From assembly GCA_023052935.1 (NCBI GenBank), contig CM041295.1, positions 107,820,711-107,884,710 on the forward strand: a stretch of DNA of 64,000 nt. Reading direction: 5' to 3'. A program made the translations under genes and the position numbers. Under the pieces are notes generated by a model, which was not told the origin of the DNA, ran no database searches, and saw only the letters and a program-made list of their open reading frames with translations. Source of the DNA: Piezodorus guildinii (lineage: Eukaryota > Arthropoda > Insecta > Hemiptera > Pentatomidae). Numbering within the stretch: position 1 is the first letter of the stretch; each line of letters starts with the position of its first letter. Positions 33,406 through 42,849 of the stretch are shown here, piece by piece.

Positions 33406-34890
33406 AATATTTCACTAAGAAAAGTTCTTTACTTTTCATTGAATTAATCACCTAGAAGTTCACTGTAGGCTATTTTTCTGAATTAGGTTAGTGTTGATGG
33501 AATTCTAAAACATTTGAACTAGCTGACTGTTAATATCGTTGAAATAGAATGATATTACAATAGAAATAATTATCTGCAGGAATCATAACTAGTAAGATTA
33601 TAAGTCATTTCTTTTGAAATCGTCCATTTTTCATTAATTTGCCGCTCAACATTTTTATTTTAATGATTTTTTTAACGAGTTATTCTCTATTCTTTCATGA
33701 ATTAAAATCCGTGGATAAATTTCTATTCTAGCTTATACTTTCAGTGTTGCAGCCGTTTTAAATTAGATTCGCGGCCAAAAACATGTGTAAAACTAATTCT
33801 CTCTAATTCAGGTAATTTTCAGATATCGAGGCAAAAAAAAACAACTAACAATTACTTAAAGATATGCTTTATATATTTAGCCTTACAACTTATTACCTTA
33901 AAAGGGAAAAACTTGGTTAAAACAATTCTCGAAAATTAATAAAAAATAAGACTTTTAGCACGTTAAAATTCTATAAAGGAAAAAAGACTCACCTTTCATT
34001 ATTTTTCATACATATCTTTGTCACAGCCCTACTTGCAGTAGAAAATTCGATCTTAAGAATATAGTCCTTTTTTTGTATATGAATTCTTAAAAATAGCAAA
34101 AACTCGTTTTTCGCGAAGTTTACACGGAAATATCTCAGAAAGGACTGGGTGAAATATTATGAAACTAACACAGGTTACACATCTATACAATATTTATAAT
34201 AGACAAATTTGGCGACTGACACTGAGCTGATTCTCGATTTTTAAAATAGACTTCGCTGTTAAAATAACATTTTCTTTAAAAATCATTAACTCCTGTAATT
34301 TTGCATATCTAAGAACGAAACAAAAAATAGAGTCTTGATGAGAGTACTTTATACAGTTTTGGATGATTTAAAATGGCTGCAACACAAAAAGTATTTGCCT
34401 GAAAAAAAATGTATACACGGATTTTTATTCATGAAAGGATTGGAAATAACAGGTTAAAAAAATCATTAAAATAAAAAATGTTGAGCGGCAAGGTCAGGAC
34501 GGTTTCGAATGGATTGACCCTTATTTATTTATAGTTCATCCTGAGATTTGTGTGCATCATTTTAAATATATTCGACTGAAGTGAAGTGCCTCTTTATATA
34601 GTGCGGAAATGTTTTAACGTTTTTGATCAAACTCTAGCAAAATTAAAAAAGCAAAATAATAAATAAATAAAAATTAATTTCTATCCTGGATAATATTTGT
34701 TGTGGATATAAAATAACATTAACTGGTACAAGAATAGAATTAGATTAAAGTTTACTAGTCTTAGCTTACTAGTTTATTAGTTTGCTTCATAGATGCATTT
34801 ATTTAGCAGTAAAAATGTTGAAACAATTTGTTTTATGTGATTTTGAAATAGATAATATTTTATTAACAATCATTGACAAAGTGATGCTTA
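33406..34890. other. no recognisable gene
   Basis: AT-rich DNA without a recognisable family, immediately 5' of the full-length LINE A. A few 60-codon open frames have no motif. Confidence 0.45.
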
Positions 34891-34900
34891 TATAAATGAT
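34891..34900. repeat. target-site duplication of LINE A, left
   Basis: TATAAATGAT; its identical partner is at 39451-39460. Confidence 0.9.
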
Positions 34901-35165
34901 CGCTTTTTTTCAGTAGGAATTCGCTTGAATTCAGTCTGGAGAACATCACTAGACCTCAGGAATACTACGGCAGTGAATATTGGAGAAATTTCGGTAAGCA
35001 AAGTTATAATTTACTTTGTACAATCACGAAAAAGTGAAAGGAGGGTCACTGATCAGCTGATTGCCGCTAGCTCGGCAAGCTGGGGCTTGCTTTTCGTTAA
35101 CTTATCTTTCTTTTATCTTTAATTCTTATCTCATTATTTATTTATTATTATTATTTTCTTAATCA

Positions 35166-36482
35166 ATGAGATATTTCCATCAAGTCATGTCCTCAAAGTC
35201 TGCAAGTAAAAGATCTAGATCTGCAGGTTCTAACTCGTCTCCTACAAAACAGAGACCCCGCCGTGAACAAAATAAAAAAATAATTCCACCAGCGACCGCG
35301 TCAGCTACCTCATTAGGATCTGAACCACAGCCCAGCACATCATCACAAGGAATAACTGATGAATCCCCGTTTTTTACACCGAATCCATTTGAGATCCTCC
35401 AAAATGAAAAAGAAACCATGGAATCTTCTCCTATACCCAGGGAACCACTACCTCCACCAATATTTGTTAAAAATATTAAAAATTTTAAACTGATGTGTGC
35501 GCATTTAAACAAAGTAACTGATCCTAATAGTTATTATTGTATAAGTAGAACCAATGATACTAAAATATCTCCGACTACTGCTGAAACCTACAGAAAGATT
35601 GTAAAATATCTGACTGAGACCAAAGCTGACTTTCATACTTATCAGCTGCGCCAGGAGAGAGCATTAAGGGTCGTAATCAGAAACCTACATTCCTCAACAC
35701 CCGTTGAAGCTATCAAAGAAGAACTGACAGAATTAGGATTCCAAGTGAGGCAAGTCACCAACGTTCTAAAAGATAAAAGTCCACTGCCTCTATTCTTCGT
35801 GGACTTGGAACCATCAGCAGGAGTCGAAAAAATCTATGACCTCAGTAGACTGTACTATACCCGTGTAAAAGTTGAAAAACCTTACACAAAGAGGGAAATA
35901 GTTCAGTGTCATAACTGTCAGGCATATGGTCATACCAAAAGTTATTGCCATCACATACCACGCTGTGTGAAATGCGGTGAACAGCATAAAACAGAAGAAT
36001 GTACAAGATCAAGATCTACACCCGCTGTATGTGCTCTGTGCCTCAAGGACCACCCGGCTAACTACAAGGGATGTGAAATCTACAAGAAACTCCGAACCAG
36101 ATACCAAAAACCTCAGGATCCGAATGAAACAGCTGTACCAACCAGAAGCAGAAGAGAACCATCTAAACTTGTAAATTCTAACGTATCATTTGCCCACTTG
36201 CTTGGAGGTGGAAACCAGAATCATGAAGTCGAGGCACTGCCGGAACAACTTTTTCCTCAACTTTCTCAATCTATTGTACAACAATCTATCCCTCAAAGTT
36301 TACCTAATCTTCAAAAAAATCCTCAACATCAAATTTCTCATATCCCTCCACCATCAAACGTCACAGATCTTACCAGTCTAATGACATCGTTCATCTCCGA
36401 AATCAAATCTCTTGTTATGCCGCTTATATCACTCCTTACAAATCTAGTATCAAATCTAATCCCTGCCTTGAAAAATCCTTAA
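35166..36482 (+). CDS. LINE A ORF1, Gag-like nucleic-acid-binding protein
   Basis: 438 codons, uninterrupted. A basic, Ser-rich N-terminus (SKRSRSAGSNSSPTKQRPRR) is followed by a Pro-rich stretch. A globular domain runs from about residue 100 (FKLMCAHLNKV) through RALRVVIRNLHSSTPVEAIK and LPLFFVDLEP; it matches the PRE_C2HC domain of Jockey-clade Gags. Three zinc knuckles follow at about 250-306: CHNCQAYGHTKSYC, CVKCGEQHKTEEC and CALCLKDHPANYKGC. The protein would coat element RNA and carry the RNP to target DNA. The first ATG is at 35166; a second in-frame ATG at 35187 (MSSKSASK) begins the basic region and may be the real start. The stop TAA directly abuts the ORF2 ATG, suggesting coupled translation. 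Confidence 0.92.
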   Translation: MRYFHQVMSSKSASKRSRSAGSNSSPTKQRPRREQNKKIIPPATASATSLGSEPQPSTSSQGITDESPFFTPNPFEILQNEKETMESSPIPREPLPPPIFVKNIKNFKLMCAHLNKVTDPNSYYCISRTNDTKISPTTAETYRKIVKYLTETKADFHTYQLRQERALRVVIRNLHSSTPVEAIKEELTELGFQVRQVTNVLKDKSPLPLFFVDLEPSAGVEKIYDLSRLYYTRVKVEKPYTKREIVQCHNCQAYGHTKSYCHHIPRCVKCGEQHKTEECTRSRSTPAVCALCLKDHPANYKGCEIYKKLRTRYQKPQDPNETAVPTRSRREPSKLVNSNVSFAHLLGGGNQNHEVEALPEQLFPQLSQSIVQQSIPQSLPNLQKNPQHQISHIPPPSNVTDLTSLMTSFISEIKSLVMPLISLLTNLVSNLIPALKNP

Positions 36483-39167
36483 ATGAATTCACCTAACTCC
36501 TTATCCATTCTCCTTTGGAATGCGAATGGTGTTAGAAATCATACTGACGAACTGACAGCGTTGTTGCAAGACAAAACAATCGATGTTGCACTTATAACTG
36601 AAACAAGACTAACGACTAAACAGTACTTCAAAATACCGCAATACATCACATACCGTACTGACCACCCAGACGGTAAAGCCCATGCCGGTTCTGCTATCAT
36701 TGTCCACCAATCCCTCTCTCATCATTTACTCCCACTTCCCACCTATGATTTCCTACAAGCCACAGCCATAGTAATCAAGACTTTTTCCTTTCCGGTAACC
36801 CTCACATCTGCATACTGCCCTCCTAAACATTCCATTTCCAATTCCGAATTTGTATCCTTCCTGGATTCCATAGGAAATCGTTTCATTCTGGGTGCAGACT
36901 TAAACGCCAAGCATCAGCAGTGGGGTTCCAGAACCACGAATTCTCGGGGACGAAATTTGCTGTCTGCACTCAACTCCCGAAATTTTAATATCCTGCCTCC
37001 TGACTCCCCTACCTACTGGCCAACCGATCCTAACCGCAATCCTGACATCCTCGACTTCTTTATCCACAGCGGATTAGGCTCCCTCAACTTTTCTGTCACT
37101 CGCCTTGATGAATTATCCTCAGACCATAGTCCACTGATCCTAAAAGTATCTCTCACTCCAATTCCAAAACCCATTTCACCATCATTCATCCGAGGCCCTG
37201 TCAACTGGAACCTTTTCCGCCAAATCCTGACCGATAATATTGACCTCAGAGTAACCCTTAAAACCCCAGATGACCTAGATAATTCCGTCTATTCCTTTAC
37301 CACCGCCATCCAACAAGCTGTCTGGACTGCCTCCTCTCCTAAACACCCCAATATAAATCCTCACCAAAATCATTTTCTACAACATATTATAGACCTCATC
37401 CATACCAAACGCCGAGCAAGATCATTATGGCAGCGCACCCGACACCCAACAGATCGCCGCTCCTATAACTTCTATTGTAGACAATTGAAGAGGGAGTTGG
37501 CGACCTTCCGTTCCCAGTCCTTTAATTCCTACCTCTCCTCTCTATCAGCTCGTGATAATTCCCTGTGGAATGTCACGAAAAAGATCCTAAAATACCATCA
37601 AGTTTCCCATCCTCTCCGACGTGGTGATGACTCCTGGGCTGCGTCTGATGAAGATAAAGCCGAGGAATTCGCCACACACCTCTCCAAAGTTTTCACTCCT
37701 CACCCGGAATCCCACGCCAATCACACCGCAACAGTGCAAGACTTTCTTATGTCACCAATTCCACTTTCCCTACCTCCTAAAGCTATTAATCCCTCTGAGG
37801 TCAAATATCTTCTCCAAAAACTTACCCTCCGTAAATCTCCTGGACATGATCTCCTTACTCCCCAGATCCTCCGACAACTTCCGCAGAAAGCCATTATATT
37901 CCTTACTTATATTTACAACTGCATCCTACGCACCACCTATTTTCCTCTGTTATGGAAACATTCCACTATCATTCTTTTTCTAAAACCAGGCAAACCTTCC
38001 AACAACACCTCATCCTACAGGCCTATTAGTCTACTCCCCATCCTCTCAAAAATCTTCGAAAGGCTTCTTCTTAAACGTATCCTACCCATATTAGAATCAC
38101 AAAATCTTCCTTCCCATCAGTTTGGATTCCGTCCTCAGCATTCCACAGTTCAACAGGGTCTCCGAGTTGTAGACCATATTTCCTCAGCTCTTGAATGCAA
38201 AGAGTATTGTTCTGGTGCGTTTCTGGACATTGCGCAAGCTTTTGACCGGGTATGGCACACTGGATTACTCTTCAAGCTGAAAACCCATTTACCCCAGTCT
38301 CTATACCTCATTCTCCGATCCTATCTCTCAAACCGTTCCTTCCGCGTTCGCTGTGGTGTAGAATTTTCTAACCTTTATCCCGTTGAGGCCGGTGTTCCCC
38401 AAGGCAGCGTCTTGGGACCCGTCCTCTACATCCTTTACACTGCTGATATTCCTACACATCCTGATACCTTTCTGGCAACTTTTGCAGACGACACCGCCAT
38501 CCTATCATCCAGTTCCAATCCTGAAACAGCATCCTTAAACCTGCAAAGACACCTTTCTCTTATCGAAGACTGGTGTAATGCTTGGCGCATTAAGGTGAAC
38601 GAAGCCAAATGCAAACACGTAACCTTCACTCTTCGACGAAACTCCTGTCCGCCAGTTTACTTCAATTCCATTCCAATTCCTCCTTCAGATACAGTCCGGT
38701 ATCTTGGCTTACTATTAGACAAAAGATTGACTTGGAACCCACATACAAGACTTAAAAGACAAGAACTCAACCGACGATTCGGACAGTTATACCGACTACT
38801 CAACAGAAAATCTGAACTTACAGTTGACAACAAATTATTAATCTACAGGACAATACTGAAGCCCATCTGGACCTACGGACTTGAACTGTGGGGGACAGCT
38901 AAACGTACTAACATCAAACGCATTCAATCCTTTCAATCCAAAGTCCTCCGTACAATAGTAAATGCTCCTTATTATGTTTCCAACTATACCTTGCACCACG
39001 ACCTTAATGTTCCTTTTATTTCAGACCTGATTCCATCCAAATTTTCCAAATTCCACCAGAATCTCATTCATCATCCTAATCCTCTAGCTCAATCCCTATC
39101 CAGCCCCACCCATCCATACAACCCACCTAGAAGGTTGAAACGGCAGTGGCCTCGTGACCTCTTATAA
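36483..39167 (+). CDS. LINE A ORF2, endonuclease-reverse transcriptase, intact
   Basis: 894 codons, uninterrupted. The N-terminal APE-type endonuclease (about 1-220) shows LLWNANGVRNH, VALITETRL, ILGADLNAKHQQWGS and SSDHSPLIL with Asp214 and His215; it nicks target DNA. The RT domain (about 430-740) shows RKSPGHDLLTPQIL, SYRPISLLPILSKIFERLLL, SHQFGFRPQHSTVQQ, FLDIAQAFDRVWH with Asp582, AGVPQGSVLGPVLY, then FADD at 667-670 and RYLGLLLDKRLTW. It ends PRRLKRQWPRDLL. There is no RNase H domain, as usual for the Jockey clade. All catalytic residues I can check are present. The ATG follows the ORF1 stop with no gap. Three truncated copies in this window (7514, 31784, 56906) look like products of this machinery. 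Confidence 0.94.
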   Translation: MNSPNSLSILLWNANGVRNHTDELTALLQDKTIDVALITETRLTTKQYFKIPQYITYRTDHPDGKAHAGSAIIVHQSLSHHLLPLPTYDFLQATAIVIKTFSFPVTLTSAYCPPKHSISNSEFVSFLDSIGNRFILGADLNAKHQQWGSRTTNSRGRNLLSALNSRNFNILPPDSPTYWPTDPNRNPDILDFFIHSGLGSLNFSVTRLDELSSDHSPLILKVSLTPIPKPISPSFIRGPVNWNLFRQILTDNIDLRVTLKTPDDLDNSVYSFTTAIQQAVWTASSPKHPNINPHQNHFLQHIIDLIHTKRRARSLWQRTRHPTDRRSYNFYCRQLKRELATFRSQSFNSYLSSLSARDNSLWNVTKKILKYHQVSHPLRRGDDSWAASDEDKAEEFATHLSKVFTPHPESHANHTATVQDFLMSPIPLSLPPKAINPSEVKYLLQKLTLRKSPGHDLLTPQILRQLPQKAIIFLTYIYNCILRTTYFPLLWKHSTIILFLKPGKPSNNTSSYRPISLLPILSKIFERLLLKRILPILESQNLPSHQFGFRPQHSTVQQGLRVVDHISSALECKEYCSGAFLDIAQAFDRVWHTGLLFKLKTHLPQSLYLILRSYLSNRSFRVRCGVEFSNLYPVEAGVPQGSVLGPVLYILYTADIPTHPDTFLATFADDTAILSSSSNPETASLNLQRHLSLIEDWCNAWRIKVNEAKCKHVTFTLRRNSCPPVYFNSIPIPPSDTVRYLGLLLDKRLTWNPHTRLKRQELNRRFGQLYRLLNRKSELTVDNKLLIYRTILKPIWTYGLELWGTAKRTNIKRIQSFQSKVLRTIVNAPYYVSNYTLHHDLNVPFISDLIPSKFSKFHQNLIHHPNPLAQSLSSPTHPYNPPRRLKRQWPRDLL

Positions 39168-39416
39168 CATGTATATTGGAGTTCTAGCATTGGCTAGATT
39201 CTCCACTCACGTGCTGTATGCTTGTGAATTGTATATAGGTATGAGTGACTATTGTATATATTTTTATTGATTTTATTTTGTATATATGTATATTTTATTA
39301 TATTATTATATATAAATTTATAGTATTGTATATATCGTGTGAATGTAGTATGAATGTTGTACTTTATCACTATTAAAAATGTCCTGAATTGGACAGATTG
39401 TAATATTGCTCAATGA

Positions 39417-39450
<34 letters not shown>
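39168..39450 (+). other. LINE A 3' UTR and poly(A) tail
   Basis: The UTR ends GATTGTAATATTGCTCAATG then AATAAA and 32 A residues. The same end is found in the copies at 7514, 31784 and 56906. Confidence 0.85.
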
Positions 39451-39455
<5 letters not shown>

Positions 39456-39678
39456 ATGATATATATAAATAAGAGATCATGATTATATATATGACCAATA
39501 TTATAATGCAATGAGGAGATGGAGATATTGTATTTAAACAATTTAAATACAGTTATTTTAGAAACGGAATTTAAAATATAATAGTGATAATTCAATTCGA
39601 AATGTTGATAATATTTGTTGTTGTTTTTAAAGATATGTTTATGATATTAAATTGCATTTTAGATAATTATTAAATAAT

Positions 39679-39713
39679 CTGAAGATGAGGCAAAGAAATT
39701 ACCTCGAAACGTC
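39679..39713 (+). ncRNA. hammerhead-ribozyme-like motif
   Basis: CTGAAGATGAGG, then a loop, then CCTCGAAACGTC. GAGG and CCTC can pair as stem II, and the CUGANGA and GAAAC core words are intact. Activity is inferred only. It lies about 220 bp downstream of the LINE A tail, in otherwise unassigned DNA. Confidence 0.45.
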
Positions 39714-39714
39714 A

Positions 39715-40071
39715 TAAGTAAGTTTTATTTGTGTTATAATAAATAAAAATATAAAGAAAGAGAAGAGATAGTTCCAATTATTACATTCATAATTATATTT
39801 ACTCTTCTATAATAATAATTGATATTTAAATAAGCTTTAATTTCATGCGTTTTATTATAATTAAAATACTGTGACAGAACTTAAATGCCAAATTTTCAAA
39901 ATTGCAACCTCTAAATTGACTTAAAATTTTTTTGATTTTTTATAATTAACTATTTCTCGATGTGAACATTGGTAAATATAAATTATGGAAAAATTGGAAA
40001 ACAGGTGAAGGAGAAAACACCAGAAACATTTCCCGAGGTATAAGTTTTTTTTTTTTTTTTTTTTTTTTTTC
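39715..40071. other. no recognisable gene
   Basis: AT-rich, ending in a T-tract at 40046-40070 that may be the antisense tail of a retro-insertion. Confidence 0.4.
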
Positions 40072-40245
40072 CAACCATATAATATATGGTTAGAAAGCTA
40101 ATGATTTTAGAATTAATTTTAGTTGGCATACACAGTTGTGAAAGGTGATTTAGAGTGACAAAAGAGCATAAGCTGAAGTGGTTGTTATAGATAACATGGT
40201 AAATGCTATATCTAAAACAAATGTTTACATCGAAAAATTATATGT
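40072..40245 (-). repeat. R repeat fragment
   Basis: Reverse-oriented R around the landmark equivalent to TCTTTAGCTTTCCAACGGTA (here GGTTAGAAAGCTAATGATTT on the plus strand). Confidence 0.6.
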
Positions 40246-40388
40246 TATTTATTTATTTGTTGATTCGCATCTACCCTTCCGGGTAATCAGGGGATAATGA
40301 TTCTCGAAGTTATGTGGAATTCAACAAACTGATTTTTCTTAAAAATTGCAAAAGTTCATTGTCACTCAAATCTTTTCCTAAATAGTAG

Positions 40389-41173
40389 AAGATCCGAACT
40401 TGAAACGATCTGCACCGAGCTGATAATAGAATGAAACATATTTTATAACAAATTTAATTTATTAGAAAATATGTTAAAAATGGGTTGCCTAAAAAAATCT
40501 TGGACAGACTATTTTTAATTAAATGTTGCAACATCATGATAATAAGAAAAGTTTTACCCTGTAATTTGGTATTTGTGTAAAAAATGGTCTTGTAATTTTA
40601 TAAGGATATCAAACTTTCTTATATTCAACGTCCGATTACGTGCGGCTGCAATATTGGGTCCTTGTCATTACACGCTATACTCAACTCGGATCTCTCTGTC
40701 ACGCATTTCCACTCGCGTTAAAATTTAATCTTTAAAATTCGGCAACCCAGATCAGGACCAGGTTTTTTGCAGGCAACCCTATATCAATGTGTTTGCAATA
40801 AAACAACGCTCATATTGATATAATTTTTTTTCTATTATCAAGCCAGTGCAGATAACTGATATCGACATACCCGCTTTTACCTGACAACCGATAGTTTGTC
40901 CAGGAAAAGATTGGGCAACCCAATGGCTGCACATTTTATACCTTTGATACTTTAAATCAGGGTAAAAGTTTTTTTTTATTATCATGATGTTTGGAAATTT
41001 GAAATTCTAACATTTAATTAAAAATATTTTTTTTTTTAAATAATTAAAAATAGTCTGTCCAGGATATTTTTAGACAACCCATTCTTAACATATTTTCTAA
41101 TATACTAAATTTGTTATAAAATATGTTTCATTCTACTATCAGCTCGGTGCAGATCGTTTCAAGTTCGGATCTT
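40389..41173. mobile_element. 785-bp element with TIRs of about 127 bp
   Basis: The left arm (40389-40518) begins AAGATCCGAACTTGAAACGA and the right arm (41044-41173) is its reverse complement with few changes, including the shared GCAGATCGTTTCAAGTTCGG. The interior holds a further inverted motif around TTGGGCAACCCAATGG. No coding region and no evident target duplication. Probably a non-autonomous foldback or MITE-like element. Confidence 0.75.
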
Positions 41174-41201
41174 AGACTAATGTGAGATTTTCCAACCAAT
41201 A

Positions 41202-41346
41202 GGGGTACTCACTACGTTTGCTATAGAATGCTATTTGTGTTATTTTGCTAAACCCGTCGAGTTTCTACAGTTATTTCCTGTATAAAATTGATGGGTTTAG
41301 CACAATAGCACAAATAGCATGCTATAGCAAACGTAGTGAGAACCCC
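41202..41346. mobile_element. 145-bp palindromic MITE, copy 1
   Basis: Starts GGGGTACTCACTACGTTTGC and ends with the reverse complement (GCAAACGTAGTGAGAACCCC). The inverted repeats run about 55 bases and cover most of the element. TA flanks both sides (41200-41201 and 41347-41348). Confidence 0.88.
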
Positions 41347-41816
41347 TAATATTGTCCTGTTTTACCTCATTTAGTTTGTTAGAGGAAACTGTCCATTCTG
41401 TTTGAGACTAGTTTATAATAGCCTGCTTACATTGCTTCTTCCGATCTCCAGCTGTTTCATGTTTGTAATTTTTAGTCCATGGTTCATTCAGCTTAGCCTG
41501 TTTGCTTCTTTGTCGGCCGTTTCCGACTGGATTCCCGAGAAAAATTTGAAATTGAAAGGCAGCTGAAATATTTTTCCATTTTATTCTTTAAATAAGAATT
41601 TTTATTTTGATGTATAATATACTGTTGTAATAATGTAATAGTATAATATACTGATACGTAATGAAACATATAATTTTAAGAGCATTTATAAAAAAAGTTC
41701 ATCGGATTCAATATCAAATCAAAGGAGAAAAGATAAAACAAATATTTTTATGCATTCTTTGTGTTATTAATATTAATATATTATGCATAATATTAATATA
41801 GATGCATAATATACTA

Positions 41817-41961
41817 GGGGTACTCACTACGTTTGCTATAGCATGCTATTTGTGCTATTGTGCTAAACCCATCAATTTTATACAGTAAATAACTGTAGAA
41901 ACTCGACGGGTTTAGCAAAATAACACAAATAGCATGCTATAGCAAACGTAGTGCGTACCCC
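41817..41961. mobile_element. 145-bp palindromic MITE, copy 2 (opposite orientation)
   Basis: The same length and ends as copy 1, with TA at 41815-41816 and 41962-41963. The asymmetric centre shows that it lies in the reverse orientation to copy 1. Confidence 0.88.
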
Positions 41962-42079
41962 TACTGTTGGATAGCTAAAGACTTTAGAAAAAGTGTTATA
42001 TTAAACACAAAATTATAAATGTTGATGAAATGCGGATGAAATTCAGTGATTGTTGCAAATTCGCTACTTCTTTTGAGAT

Positions 42080-42224
42080 ATTATTTAATCTGAAACACAA
42101 TTTCCATCAAAACACGATGTAATTCTTTAACCATTTTGAACTTTTCTTTAACTTTATTTAAAAGTTTTTTCAATTGATTCTAACAAGGGAGGTAAGTGAA
42201 AGTCGTGTGTTGCGCACACCAGAT
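42080..42224 (-). repeat. R repeat, 5' part, reversed
   Basis: Contains GGAGGTAAGTGAAAGTCGTG then TGTTGCGCACACCAGAT, the reversed R start. Another R copy's 3' end lies beyond a 230-bp linker at 42455. Confidence 0.8.
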
Positions 42225-42454
42225 TTTTATGCTTATACTTATAATATGATATATTTTATTTATTTATTAAAATAAATTTAATACAGGCGAGCAAGCCCAG
42301 AAGCAGGTTCTATGCGCTATTCGCTAGATGCCGCTAGGATTTAATCCCTCTTTACTATCATAGATGTCGCTACTGTTCCCGATGAAATTTTCAAGATTTT
42401 AACTCAATTATTATCTTTAAAATGATTTTTACCTTTACTTAATTATGTATGGAA
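42225..42454 (-). repeat. linker between tandem R copies
   Basis: Contains GCTAGATGCCGCTAGGATTT and ATAGATGTCGCTACTGTTCC. The same linker joins two R copies at 54321-54527 in the opposite orientation, so R plus linker is a repeating unit. Confidence 0.75.
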
Positions 42455-42690
42455 TATATAATGAGGGAAAGTATTGCGATCCTGATAATGTTTCAATTCC
42501 TGTTTTCAATTAAAAAATACACGTTATAAGTCCGCTGAGTCTAAATGGCCAGAACCGCAAAAATTTCTGTGTGTTTGTGGTGAGTCTAGCCGATGATTGT
42601 TATAGATAATAATATTATAAATTATTTAATAAAACACATCTTTCTATCGAAATTCAATTCTTAACTTCTTAACCTTTTTACATTTACTTG

Positions 42691-42765
<75 letters not shown>

Positions 42766-42847
42766 CATAATTTAAATGTATTTAAAAATTCTTAAATTAA
42801 TTTCAGTAACGAAAGTAAGTGATGTTCGTGTGTCGTAATCACCAGAT
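42455..42847 (-). repeat. R repeat, reversed, with (TA)n tract
   Basis: The 3' end of R lies at 42455-42560 (reversed), the 5' start at 42780-42847 (GTGTCGTAATCACCAGAT). The middle is deleted and replaced by a TA tract of about 68 bases at 42695-42762. Confidence 0.7.
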
Positions 42848-42849
42848 AA

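Larger units (their letters stand above)
34901..39450 (+). mobile_element. full-length Jockey-like retrotransposon LINE A with TSD
   Basis: A 4550-bp element with a 5' UTR of about 265 bp, two intact ORFs, a 3' UTR, AATAAA at 39416 and a 32-base poly(A). The 10-base duplication TATAAATGAT flanks it at 34891-34900 and 39451-39460. It begins CGCTTTTTTTCAGTAGGAAT; Jockey-type elements carry an internal promoter at the 5' end, so transcription from here is plausible. It is the only element in the window with all parts present. Confidence 0.92.
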
